In this document: piece by piece, positions 20,645 through 28,760 of the stretch
Layout of the letters: each line of letters begins with the position of its first letter
Position numbering within the stretch: position 1 is the first letter of the stretch
Source: Streptomyces sp. NBC_00344
GTDB taxonomy: Bacteria; Actinomycetota; Actinomycetes; Streptomycetales; Streptomycetaceae
Direction: 5' to 3'
Assembly: GCF_036088315.1 (NCBI RefSeq)
Contig: NZ_CP107996.1
Coordinates: forward strand, 1,566,001-1,630,000
DNA: 64,000 nucleotides
The notes under the pieces: generated by a model
Told to the model about the DNA's origin: nothing
The model's input: the letters and a program-made list of their open reading frames with translations, nothing else
Database searches by the model: none
Position numbers and translations under genes: made by a program

Positions 20645-21340
20645 TCAGGCCGCGGCAGGCGCGACGAGCCGGTAGCCCACGCCCCGCACGGTCTCGATCA
20701 GCGCGGGCATGTGCAGCTTGGAACGCAGGGAAGCCACATGCACCTCGAGAGTGCGTCCGGTCCCCTCCCAGCTGGTCTGCCAGACCTCGCTGATGATCTG
20801 CTCCCTGCGGAAGACGACACCCGGGCGCTGGGCGAGCAGCGCGAGCAGGTCGAACTCCTTGCGAGTGAGCTGGATCTCCTCGCCTTCGATGCTGACCCTC
20901 CGGGTGGGCAGCTGTATCTCGACCGGACCGAGGCTCAGCGCGACGGCAGGTACCGACCCGGTGTCCTCACCCGTCGACGTGCGGCGGCTGACGGCATGGA
21001 TACGGGCCAGCAGCTCCCCGGTGTCGTAGGGCTTGACTACGTAGTCGTCTGCGCCGAGGTTCAGCCCGTGGATCCGTGAGCGCACATCGGCCCGGGCAGT
21101 CACCATGATCACCGGCGTGACGGTGCGCTTGCGGATCTTGCCGCAGACCTCGTAACCGTCCTGGTCGGGCAGCCCGAGATCCAGCAGGATGACCCCGAAG
21201 GGCTCCTCGTCGTCGGGCAGCAGGGCGCGCAGTGCCTCCTCGCCGCTACGGGCGTGCACGACCCTGAAGCCGTGTCTGGCCAGTACGGCGGACAGCGCAG
21301 CGGCCACATGGTTGTCGTCCTCGACGAGCAGCAGTCGCAT
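20645..21340 (-). CDS. gluR: OmpR-family response regulator, GluR-like
   Basis: 231 residues. The receiver domain has acidic pocket EDD (7-9), phospho-acceptor D54 in [13 protein letters not shown] and conserved Lys in [15 protein letters not shown]. The C-terminal winged helix is of OmpR/PhoB type ([19 protein letters not shown] to [12 protein letters not shown]). The start is ATG 21340, preceded by GGGAGGGG; an in-frame extension of 15 codons has no better site. Known S. coelicolor GluR controls gluABCD; here it is also divergent from gluA across 300 bp. Confidence 0.87.
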   Translation of the reverse strand: MRLLLVEDDNHVAAALSAVLARHGFRVVHARSGEEALRALLPDDEEPFGVILLDLGLPDQDGYEVCGKIRKRTVTPVIMVTARADVRSRIHGLNLGADDYVVKPYDTGELLARIHAVSRRTSTGEDTGSVPAVALSLGPVEIQLPTRRVSIEGEEIQLTRKEFDLLALLAQRPGVVFRREQIISEVWQTSWEGTGRTLEVHVASLRSKLHMPALIETVRGVGYRLVAPAAA

Positions 21341-21640
21341 GTGCCCCCTCCCGTTGTGCGGTCCACGTTCCAGCTGTACCGGCATTCACAGGTACCAGGG
21401 CATCCACGCCGATGGCTGCCGCACCAGTCAAGGGCCTTCATGCTGTCACCGGGTTTCCGTTATGCACCCGGTACTCCGATCATGACCATGTTCACGCGGA
21501 GTATCCGGAGACTACCGGCGTGCAACCGATTCGTGATGCTCAAGTTCCGCTCAGATGTAATGACGCTGGTCGTTACAGCTCACTACTGTCCTTCGAACCA
21601 CGACTGCCCTAGCAGCCGAGGAGGACGGAGCGAACAGCCG
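21341..21640. promoter_or_regulatory. gluR-gluA divergent control region with inverted repeat
   Basis: 300 bp without a gene. It holds an imperfect palindrome: TGTAATGAC at 21556-21564 and GTCGTTACA at 21569-21577 (8 of 9 pairs, 4-nt spacer), about 65 bp before gluA. A second, weaker pair is GTACC (21376 region) with GGTAC ten bases on. These are candidate operators for GluR or a nitrogen regulator. The GTTAC/GTAAC cores also recall GlnR/AfsQ1-type half sites, but the spacing does not fit their consensus. Confidence 0.45.
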
Positions 21641-22426
21641 ATGAGCAAAGTGCCCATGACCAAGCCCGCCGATGGCTCTGCGCAGGCAGCGCACGATCTG
21701 GTCGTGCTGAACCACGTCAACAAGCACTTCGGCGCACTGCATGTGCTCCAGGACATCGATCTGACCATCGCCCGAGGCGAGGTCGTGGTCGTCATCGGAC
21801 CTTCCGGGTCCGGGAAGTCCACACTGTGCCGCACCATCAACCGCCTGGAGACAGTCGACTCCGGTGCGATCACGATCGACGGCAAGCCCCTGCCCCAGGA
21901 GGGCAAGGACCTCGCCCGGCTGCGCGCGGACGTCGGCATGGTCTTCCAGTCGTTCAACCTCTTCGCGCACAAGACGGTTCTGCAGAACGTCATGCTGGGC
22001 CAGATAAAGGTGCGAAAGACCGACAAGAAGGCCGCCGAGAACAAGGCGCGATCGCTGCTCGACCGGGTGGGCGTCGGTTCACAGGCGGACAAGTACCCCG
22101 CGCAGCTCTCAGGTGGCCAGCAGCAACGCGTCGCCATCGCGAGGGCGCTGGCCATGGACCCCAAGGTCATGCTGTTCGACGAGCCCACTTCGGCGCTCGA
22201 CCCCGAGATGATCAATGAGGTCCTCGAGGTCATGCAGCAGCTGGCACGTGACGGAATGACGATGGTGGTCGTCACTCACGAGATGGGCTTCGCCCGCTCC
22301 GCGGCCAACCGGGTCGTCTTCATGGCCGACGGGAGGATCGTGGAACAGGCCACGCCCGACCAGTTCTTCAGCAACCCGCGCAGCGACCGGGCCAAGGACT
22401 TCCTGTCGAAGATCCTGCACCACTGA
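21641..22426 (+). CDS. gluA: Glutamate ABC transporter ATP-binding protein
   Basis: 261-residue amino-acid ABC ATPase. Walker A GPSGSGKS at 53-60, signature LSGGQQQR at 156-163, Walker [16 protein letters not shown]-loop in VVVTHEMGF. It powers uptake by the GluC/GluD permease and GluB binding protein. The start is taken at ATG 21641 (GGAG 10 bp upstream); ATG 21656 is an alternative. It is the first gene of gluABCD, divergent from the gluRK regulators. Confidence 0.93.
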   Translation: MSKVPMTKPADGSAQAAHDLVVLNHVNKHFGALHVLQDIDLTIARGEVVVVIGPSGSGKSTLCRTINRLETVDSGAITIDGKPLPQEGKDLARLRADVGMVFQSFNLFAHKTVLQNVMLGQIKVRKTDKKAAENKARSLLDRVGVGSQADKYPAQLSGGQQQRVAIARALAMDPKVMLFDEPTSALDPEMINEVLEVMQQLARDGMTMVVVTHEMGFARSAANRVVFMADGRIVEQATPDQFFSNPRSDRAKDFLSKILHH

Positions 22427-22469
22427 CCAAACCGACGTTCAACGTCTGCCGACACAGAGGATGTTCACG

Positions 22470-23390
22470 ATGAAGTTCCGTAAGCCCGCCGCCGCAGCGG
22501 CGATTGCCGTGCTCGCGCTGACCGGAACCGCCTGCGGCGGCAAGTCGGGCTCGGCCGGCGACAAACCGCCGGCACCCGGTGGTGCGAACGCGCCCAAGCT
22601 GCCGACCTACACCGTCGCGAAGAACGTGACCCTGAACGCTTCCCCGACGTTCAAGAAGGCCAAGAAGCGCGGCAAGCTTGTCATCGGCGCCAAGGCCGAC
22701 CAGCCCTACCTCGGTTTCGAGGACCAGTCGACCAAGGAACGTTCGGGCTTCGACATCGAGATCGCCCGGATGGTCGCGGCCGACCTGGGCTTCACCAAGG
22801 ACCAGATCGAGTGGAAGACGGTGGACTCCGGCATCCGCGAGACCGCCATCTCCAAGGGCCAGGTCGATTACCTCGTCGGCACCTACACCATCAACGATGA
22901 GCGCAAGAAGCTTGTCGGGTTCGCTGGTCCTTACTACAAGGCCGGCGCCGATCTGCTGGTCCGCAAGGACGAGAAGAGCATCACTGGGCCTGACAGCCTG
23001 AAGGGCAAGAAGGTCTGCTCGATCAAGGGTTCCACCCCGCTCGCCGAGATCAAGAAGCCGGAGTACGGCGCGAAGACCACTGAGCTGGCCAAGTACTCCG
23101 ACTGCGTGCAGGAGTTGCTGACCAAGCAGGTGGACGCGGTCACCACCGATGACGCGATCCTCAAGGGCTACGCGGCGCAGAACCCGAAGAAGCTGAAGGT
23201 GATCGGCAAGCCGTTCACCGAGGAGCCCTACGGCGTCGGCCTGAACAAGGACGACAAGACGCTCCGCGACTTCATCAACAACTCGATCGAGAAGCACGTC
23301 GAGGATGGCACGTACAAGAAGATCTACGAGGCGACCCTGGGTCTGTCCGGCTCCTCGTACGTCGCACCGCCGGCCATCGAGCCCTACTGA
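22470..23390 (+). CDS. gluB: Glutamate-binding lipoprotein
   Basis: 306 residues: signal peptide with lipobox LTGTAC (Cys22), then a family-3 periplasmic binding domain with LVIGAKADQPYLGFEDQ, SGFDIEIARMVAADLGF, YYKAGADLLVRKDEKSI and KKVCSIKGSTP. It delivers glutamate to GluCD. AGAGGA precedes the second ATG (22470) at 8 bp, so I prefer that over the ATG three codons upstream. It is followed by a strong hairpin within the operon. Confidence 0.94.
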   Translation: MKFRKPAAAAAIAVLALTGTACGGKSGSAGDKPPAPGGANAPKLPTYTVAKNVTLNASPTFKKAKKRGKLVIGAKADQPYLGFEDQSTKERSGFDIEIARMVAADLGFTKDQIEWKTVDSGIRETAISKGQVDYLVGTYTINDERKKLVGFAGPYYKAGADLLVRKDEKSITGPDSLKGKKVCSIKGSTPLAEIKKPEYGAKTTELAKYSDCVQELLTKQVDAVTTDDAILKGYAAQNPKKLKVIGKPFTEEPYGVGLNKDDKTLRDFINNSIEKHVEDGTYKKIYEATLGLSGSSYVAPPAIEPY

Positions 23391-23412
23391 TCCACCGCTT
23401 CACCGATGCTGG

Positions 23413-23441
23413 AGCGCCCCGTATCTCAGGTACGGGGCGCT
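23413..23441 (+). terminator. Intra-operon hairpin between gluB and gluC
   Basis: Perfect 11-bp stem: AGCGCCCCGTA (23413-23423) and TACGGGGCGCT (23431-23441), 7-nt loop, 22 bp after the gluB stop in the 95-bp gluB-gluC gap. It may partly terminate transcription or protect the gluAB 3' end, giving more binding protein than permease, as in many ABC importer operons. Confidence 0.75.
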
Positions 23442-23485
23442 GCGGCCCCCGTCTTTAAGCAGCTGCCCGCCGACGCGGAGACCTC

Positions 23486-24133
23486 ATGAACGTACTGCTC
23501 GACCACTTTTCGGCGTTCCGCGACGGCTTCATAGGAACCCTGTCGATCACCGCCGTCAGCGCGGTCATCGCCCTCGTCCTCGGCGTGGTGATGGCCGGCT
23601 TCCGGGTCTCCCCCGTTCCTCCGCTCCGGTTCTTCGGAACGGCCTGGGTCACCCTGCTCCGCAACACGCCGCTGACGCTGCTGTTCCTGATAGCCACCTT
23701 TGTCGTCCCGGAGATCCTCTTCCCGGGGATGAGTCCCTACGTTCTCGGCTCACTCGCCCTCGGTTTCTACACCTCGTCCTTCGTCTGCGAGGCCGTCAGG
23801 TCCGGTATCAGCACGGTCCCGATCGGTCAGGCCGAGGCGGCCCGCTCGCTGGGAATGACCTTCTCGCAGACACTGCGGACGATCGTTCTGCCGCAGGCGA
23901 CCCGCATCGTCATCCCGCCGCTGAGCAGCATCTTCATCGCGCTCACCAAGAACTCGGCAATCGCCGGCGCATTCAGCGTCGTCGAGCTCTTCGGCTGGCA
24001 GAAGTCGATGAGCGATCTGGGCTACGCGATCGTTCCCATCTTCCTCTGGGTCGCCATCGGCTACCTGGTCATCACTTTCGCCATCAGCGGCATCTTCCGT
24101 CTGATCGAGCGCCGCATGGAGGTAGCCCGATGA
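23486..24133 (+). CDS. gluC: Glutamate ABC transporter permease
   Basis: 215-residue His/Glu/Gln-type permease with about five membrane helices (TLSITAVSAVIALVLGVVMAG first). The ATPase-contact EAA loop reads EAARSLGMTFSQTLRTIVLP. GGAG lies six bases before the ATG. It overlaps gluD by 4 bp. Confidence 0.93.
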   Translation: MNVLLDHFSAFRDGFIGTLSITAVSAVIALVLGVVMAGFRVSPVPPLRFFGTAWVTLLRNTPLTLLFLIATFVVPEILFPGMSPYVLGSLALGFYTSSFVCEAVRSGISTVPIGQAEAARSLGMTFSQTLRTIVLPQATRIVIPPLSSIFIALTKNSAIAGAFSVVELFGWQKSMSDLGYAIVPIFLWVAIGYLVITFAISGIFRLIERRMEVAR

Positions 24134-24987
24134 GTGCCAGCGTGCTCTTTGACGCACCGGGCCCCAGGGCTGTCGTGCGCAACCGGATCTATGCCGTGCT
24201 GGGCAGCGCGGCCATCATCGCGCTGCTCGTCGTCAGCGTTGTACGCCTGTCGGACAAGGGCGATCTCGCCTTCGGCATGTGGGACATCTTCAACTACAGC
24301 GGTATTCGGCAGAACATCGCCGACGGGGTCGTCGCCACGCTGAAGGCATTCGGTCTCGCCGCGGTGGGCTCACTGGTACTCGGTGTGATCCTGGTCGTCG
24401 GGCGGCTTTCCGATCACCGTCCGGTCCGCTGGCTGACAACCGTCTTCATCGAACTGTTCCGGTCCATCCCGCTACTGATCACGATCTACGCGCTCTGGAT
24501 CGGCTTCCTCACCGACTACTCGATGTGGGCACTGGCTCTGGGTCTGTCCATCTACAACGGCTGTGTCCAGGCAGAGGTGCTCCGGGCCGGTATCAACTCC
24601 GTACCCGCCGGGCAGCGGGAGGCGGCGTACGCCCTGGGTATGAGCAAGACGCAGGTCATGGCAAGCGTGCTGTTGCCGCAGGCCGTGCGCGCGATGCTGC
24701 CGACCATCATCAGTCAGCTGGTGGTGACGCTCAAGGACACCTCGCTCGGTTTCATCATCCTGTATCCGGAGCTGCTCAACTCCGCGCGTCTCATCGCCTC
24801 CAACACCCCGGTCAATGGGCTGTACCCCTATGTCTCGACGATTGCGGTGATCGGCACCATCTACATCGCGATGTGCCTGGCTCTGTCCGCCCTCGCCACC
24901 TGGATCGAGAAGCGCGGCAGGCGCGCCAAGACGGGTGTCGCCGTCCTCCCGCCGGGACAGCAGGAACTCCAGATCGATCCCCTCTAG
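24130..24987 (+). CDS. gluD: Glutamate ABC transporter permease
   Basis: 285 residues. A longer N-terminal cytoplasmic and TM segment (IYAVLGSAAIIALLVVSVVRL) precedes a permease domain with EAA loop EAAYALGMSKTQVMASVLLP. The C-terminal tail is basic, with RGRRAKTG. The start ATG at 24130 overlaps the gluC stop (ATGA), so translation is coupled. It is paired with GluC as the heterodimeric channel. Confidence 0.93.
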   Translation: MSASVLFDAPGPRAVVRNRIYAVLGSAAIIALLVVSVVRLSDKGDLAFGMWDIFNYSGIRQNIADGVVATLKAFGLAAVGSLVLGVILVVGRLSDHRPVRWLTTVFIELFRSIPLLITIYALWIGFLTDYSMWALALGLSIYNGCVQAEVLRAGINSVPAGQREAAYALGMSKTQVMASVLLPQAVRAMLPTIISQLVVTLKDTSLGFIILYPELLNSARLIASNTPVNGLYPYVSTIAVIGTIYIAMCLALSALATWIEKRGRRAKTGVAVLPPGQQELQIDPL

Positions 24988-25153
24988 CACCTCCCGTCCC
25001 ACGGCACCGGAGGAACAGCCGCTTCCCGCGCCGCGCGGCGTACCCCCCTCGCTTGACGGGGGCACCCCCAGTCGGTTGCATACGTTCTGTGATCGTGCAC
25101 CGGGCGCAACCTGCCATCAGCAGCTTCTCCGTACGGGTTCGAGGAGTCGCACC

Positions 25154-26791
25154 GTGGACCCGGTGATCGTCGTCGGTGCGGGCCCTGTCGGGCTCGCACT
25201 GGCGCTGGCGCTCGCCGCTCAGGACGTTCCGTCCGTGGTGCTCGACGAGGGCGCCGGCCACGACGACCCGCGTCCGGCCCGGACGGTCGTCCTGCGCCCG
25301 GACACGACCGCCTTCATCGAGCGGCTCGGCTGCGTCCCGTCCTCGAACGAAGCCGCGCGCTGGGCGGCCTGGCGGGTGATCCGGCGAGGTCAGCGGGTAC
25401 AGCATGTCGATTTCGACAACGTCGCCCCCCGCAGTGGGCTGGACGGCGATCATGCGCTCGTGGCTGCTGAGCCGTCCCCGTTGCATCTGCCGCAGCACGC
25501 GCTGACCCGCGGACTGCGTGCCGCGGCGGCCGCGCATGACCTGGTGACGCTGGCCGCCCACAGCCGTATCGACACGATTGAGCAGGACAGCACCGGAATC
25601 ACCGTGCACACGGCCGGGCCGGAGTCGACCTGGTGGCGCGGCAGTCATCTGGTCGGCTGCGACGGGGCCAGGTCCACCGTGCGCAAACTGCTCGATGTGC
25701 GCTTCCCCGGCCGCACAGCGGTGGAGCGGCATGCGGTGGCCGCGCTGCGCGCCGAACTGCCCTGGCCGGGTGAGGCACTTCTGCACCGGATGCCGCCATG
25801 GCGTTCCGGCGGCGAGGAGGTGACGGCCCGTCCGCTGCCCGACGACATCTGGCGGATCGACTGGCTGCTGCCGCCGCGCGCCGAGCTGGTCACGCCCGAG
25901 GCGCTGGTGGCACGGGTACGCGCCGCGCTGGCCGGATGGTGCGGCCGCACACCTCCGTACGAACTGATCGACACCGGGGTGTACACCCTGCACCACCGGC
26001 TTGCCCGGCGCTGGCGGGTCGGCCGGGCCTTCCTCGCGGGGGACGCCGCCCACCTGCTGGGTGCGCTGGGGACTCAGGGGGTCGACGAGGGGCTGCGGGA
26101 CGCGGAGAATCTGGCCTGGAAGCTTGCGCAGGCGTGGCACCACGGAGCCTCGGAACTACTGCTCGACAGTTATCAGGCGGAGCGCCGCACGGCTGTCGCC
26201 GCACGGCTGCGTGCCGCCGACCAGTCGCTGCCGGTGCTGCGCGGCGGTAGTGGGCTGCGGTCGTACCTGCCCGGTGGCACGCGCGGGCACGATGTCCTGC
26301 TCGCCGACGGTCACCTGGGGCGCGGAGCACTCGGCGCTCCCCCCACATATGCGCACTCGCCCCTCGCACCCCGGCACGCACACTCCCCGACGCCGGTGGG
26401 GACAGCTGTCGGCGAGCCGGTCGCGGATGTCAGGGCGACCGCACCGGACGGCACGTCGGTGCGGTTGCGGGACCGGCTGGGAGCGGGCCGGCTGCTGGTG
26501 CTCCTGGTCGCCCCCGGCACGGGGGTGTGGGACCGCAGGCACTGGCTGACCGCGGGGGTCATGCCACGGCTCGCGGCCGCGGTGACCGCTCTGCCCGTCC
26601 GGGCCGAGCTCCTGGTGGCCGAGGCCTATCCGGGTGCCTCCGCACACACCGTGCTGCTGGTGCGTCCGGACGGACATCTGGTGTCGGCGTTCGCCGGCGT
26701 GCGCCCCGCCGAGCTGTACGAAGCGGCCGATGCCGCACGGGGCGGCGCCGCCACCGCGGTAAGGGAGGAGCGCACCGCGGACATCAATTGA
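25154..26791 (+). CDS. FAD-dependent aromatic monooxygenase (class A)
   Basis: 545 residues. Rossmann FAD motif VVGAGPVGLALALALAAQ at about 6-23, DG-type motif VGCDGARSTVRKLL, and GDAAHLLGALGTQGVDEGLRDAENLAWKL near 295-325, typical of PHBH/phenol-hydroxylase-like flavoproteins. The C-terminal part (about 430-545) looks like the thioredoxin-fold domain of that group but lacks CxxC. Substrate unknown; polyketide or aromatic hydroxylases are the nearest kind. GAGGAG seven bases before GTG 25154 fixes the start, although the frame stays open back into gluD. It shares direction with gluABCD but is 166 bp away. Confidence 0.85.
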   Translation: MDPVIVVGAGPVGLALALALAAQDVPSVVLDEGAGHDDPRPARTVVLRPDTTAFIERLGCVPSSNEAARWAAWRVIRRGQRVQHVDFDNVAPRSGLDGDHALVAAEPSPLHLPQHALTRGLRAAAAAHDLVTLAAHSRIDTIEQDSTGITVHTAGPESTWWRGSHLVGCDGARSTVRKLLDVRFPGRTAVERHAVAALRAELPWPGEALLHRMPPWRSGGEEVTARPLPDDIWRIDWLLPPRAELVTPEALVARVRAALAGWCGRTPPYELIDTGVYTLHHRLARRWRVGRAFLAGDAAHLLGALGTQGVDEGLRDAENLAWKLAQAWHHGASELLLDSYQAERRTAVAARLRAADQSLPVLRGGSGLRSYLPGGTRGHDVLLADGHLGRGALGAPPTYAHSPLAPRHAHSPTPVGTAVGEPVADVRATAPDGTSVRLRDRLGAGRLLVLLVAPGTGVWDRRHWLTAGVMPRLAAAVTALPVRAELLVAEAYPGASAHTVLLVRPDGHLVSAFAGVRPAELYEAADAARGGAATAVREERTADIN

Positions 26792-26823
26792 CCCTCAAGG
26801 GCTCAGATGGTGTACTGCGAAGC

Positions 26824-26910
26824 GTGACCGACACCGATGTGCGCCTGTGGCGGAGGGTCCATATGGACCTCGTCCGCTATGCGGGCTGCATGTGTCGCCC
26901 GTCCTGCTGA
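26824..26910 (+). CDS. Predicted Cys-rich leader peptide
   Basis: 28-codon ORF starting at GTG 26824 and ending in MDLVRYAGCMCRPSC. The RRVHMDLVR segment followed by a cysteine-rich end resembles the short actinobacterial leader peptides (core R-x-H-x-D-L-x-R, then Cys) found before sulfur-metabolism genes. Three Cys codons (C22, C24, C28) lie in the last seven, suited to sensing Cys-tRNA charging. It ends 74 bp before the cysteine dioxygenase start. Ribosome binding site weak (GCGAAGC). Not confirmed as translated. Confidence 0.6.
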   Translation: MTDTDVRLWRRVHMDLVRYAGCMCRPSC

Positions 26911-26984
26911 TTCGCCCCTTCCCTGCGTGCCTGCGCCGCGCCCGCCTCGCCGCACGCCTTCGCGAACCATCCCGGACGGTCACC

Positions 26985-27524
26985 GTGTCTCTCTCCGCAT
27001 CCCTGCCCACCGCTGCCCCCGTACGGCCTTCGGCGCCCACCGCGACCGAACTGCTCGACTTCGTGCGCCGGATCGCAGCAGATTCCGAACTCGTCGCCTC
27101 GCTCCCCCTCGACCCCGGGGGCCGCACCTGGCTCCGGCTCGAAGGCCCCGGCGGCAGCGAGGCCTGGCTGATCGCCTGGCCGCCCGGGACCGGCACCGGC
27201 TGGCACGACCACGGCGGCTCCCGGGGTGCCTTCGCCACGGCGAGCGGCACTCTGAAGGAGGACTCGCTCGCGGCGCGGCTGCCCACCGAGGGCTGGAAGA
27301 CCCTGGAACTGGCCGACGGGATCGACCGCAGCCGCCGTATGGCACCCGGCGACAGCCGGTCGTTCGGTGCTCATCATGTGCACCAGGTCCTCAACGAGTC
27401 CGCCGATGAACACGCGGTCTCGGTGCACACCTACTATCCGCCGCTGCCGCTGATGCGCCGGTACAGCCGCAGCGGCCCTCTGCTGCGTCTCGAGCAGATC
27501 GAGCTTCCCGGGGAGTGGGAATGA
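26985..27524 (+). CDS. Cysteine dioxygenase-type cupin
   Basis: 179 residues from GTG 26985; an in-frame GTG-type start at 26847 would overlap the leader peptide and read Arg-rich, so I reject it. The cupin iron site is visible: WHDHGGSRGAFATASG (H74, H76) and HHVHQVLN (His at 130-133). Bacterial CDO oxidises L-cysteine to cysteine sulfinate; 3-mercaptopropionate dioxygenase is a close alternative and cannot be excluded. The gene overlaps the rhodanese start by 4 bp (ATGA), so the two are coupled in sulfur-amino-acid breakdown. Confidence 0.82.
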   Translation: MSLSASLPTAAPVRPSAPTATELLDFVRRIAADSELVASLPLDPGGRTWLRLEGPGGSEAWLIAWPPGTGTGWHDHGGSRGAFATASGTLKEDSLAARLPTEGWKTLELADGIDRSRRMAPGDSRSFGAHHVHQVLNESADEHAVSVHTYYPPLPLMRRYSRSGPLLRLEQIELPGEWE

Positions 27525-27925
27525 GCGAGCGGACTCGACAGCGCGAACGGGTGTCGATCGACGCCTTGCTGGAACGGGTCAGAGCCGGGCTCGAGCGGGT
27601 CGGGCCGGAGGAGGCCCACGCCGCCGCCTCGGACGGGGCGCTGCTGGTGGACATCAGATATGCGGAACTGCGGGAGCGGGACGGTCTGATTCCAGGAGCG
27701 CTGGTCGTGGAGCGCAACGAACTGGAGTGGCGGCTCGATCCGCAGGGCAGTCACCGGGCGATGGAGGCCACCGGTCACGATCTGCCGGTGGTGGTGATCT
27801 GCAACGAGGGGTACGCCTCCTCGCTCGCGGCAGCGTCCCTGAAGCAGTTGGGTCTGCATCGGGCAACGGACCTTGTCGGCGGATTCCAGGCCTGGCGTGC
27901 CGCGGGGCTCCCGGTGGAACGCTGA
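27521..27925 (+). CDS. Rhodanese-domain sulfurtransferase
   Basis: 134-residue single-domain rhodanese. LLVDIRYAELRERDGLIPGAL, the active-site loop CNEGYASSLAA (C94) and GGFQAWRAAGLPV are family features. It probably handles sulfane sulfur (persulfide or thiosulfate) made during cysteine breakdown. It overlaps the cysteine dioxygenase gene by 4 bp and has a GGGAGTGGGA site upstream. Confidence 0.85.
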   Translation: MSERTRQRERVSIDALLERVRAGLERVGPEEAHAAASDGALLVDIRYAELRERDGLIPGALVVERNELEWRLDPQGSHRAMEATGHDLPVVVICNEGYASSLAAASLKQLGLHRATDLVGGFQAWRAAGLPVER

Positions 27926-28130
27926 GCTGGCACCGGGCCGACGTGGCAGGCGGGTGACGGCCACCGCCATCCGGGTGGAATCGCCTTCCGGCCTTTACCG
28001 ACCGTGCAAAGGCCTCGCTGACCGGTGACATGCCAGCCGGGCGAGCCCATCGAGGGGCACGGCGGGAACATGCCGATGATCGCCGGACCAGGTACGCGAG
28101 CAGTTCCCGGGCAGGACGGTCCGGCCCGCC
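27926..28130. other. Convergent intergenic region, rhodanese / recX
   Basis: 205 bp between convergent stops. I saw no ORF of interest and no clean terminator hairpin; only short GC-rich imperfect repeats. Confidence 0.4.
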
Positions 28131-28757
28131 CTAGAACTCTCCGTGTTCCGGACCGCCCCCCAGGCCGTCGTCCTCCAGGTCCTCGCCCTCCTCCTCAAGA
28201 GCGCGCCGAACCACTCGCAGGGCCATACCCTCCGGATATCCCTTGCGGGCCAGCATGCCCGCGAGTCTGCGCAGCCGTTTGTCACGGTCCATTCCGCGGG
28301 TGGAACGCAGGCGGCGCGCCACGAGCTCGCGGGCGGTCTCCTCCTCCTGCTCGGAGTCGAGCCTCCCGACGGCCTCTTCGATCAGCTCGGAGTCCACCCC
28401 TTTGGTACGGAGCTCGCGTGCCAGGGCCCGCCGGGCGAGCCCCCGCCCATGGTGCCGGGATTCCACCCAGGCGTCAGCGAAGGCCGCATCGTCGATGAGA
28501 CCGACCTCCTCGAAGCGGGAGAGCACCTCGTCGGAGACCTCGTCGGGAATTTCGCGCTTGCTGAGCGCATCCGCGAGCTGCTTGCGGGTGCGCGCGGTCC
28601 CGGTGAGCAGGCGCAGACAGATCGCCCGTGCCTGCTCCGCCGGATCCTGAGGCTTCTGCTGCCGTGGCCTGGACTGCCGCCGTTCCGGCTGTCCAGGCCC
28701 CCCCTCATCACCGGCCTCGGAGTCCGTGGCCCCCGGCCACTCGGTTCTCCGGACCAT
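28131..28757 (-). CDS. recX: Regulatory protein RecX
   Basis: 208 residues. RecX binds RecA filaments and limits strand exchange. The N-terminal 45 residues are charged and variable; the core begins at ICLRLLTGTARTRKQLADAL and contains GLIDDAAFADAWVESRHHGRGLARRALARELRTKGV and the C-terminal repeat ARKGYPEGMALRVVRRAL. The ATG is 3 bp after the recA stop, so the two are cotranscribed, the standard arrangement in actinobacteria. Confidence 0.95.
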   Translation of the reverse strand: MVRRTEWPGATDSEAGDEGGPGQPERRQSRPRQQKPQDPAEQARAICLRLLTGTARTRKQLADALSKREIPDEVSDEVLSRFEEVGLIDDAAFADAWVESRHHGRGLARRALARELRTKGVDSELIEEAVGRLDSEQEEETARELVARRLRSTRGMDRDKRLRRLAGMLARKGYPEGMALRVVRRALEEEGEDLEDDGLGGGPEHGEF

Positions 28758-28760
28758 GGG

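Noticed and set aside
25040-25080. GTACCCCCCTCGC...GGGGGCACCCCC element after gluD as a terminator or repeat
   Set aside because: Similar GC-rich intergenic words are common in Streptomyces, but here the stem is short and interrupted, and only one copy was noticed, so I did not annotate it.
26847-26984. Upstream start for cysteine dioxygenase at 26847
   Set aside because: The extra residues are Arg/Pro-rich, overlap the leader peptide in another frame, and are not cupin-like.
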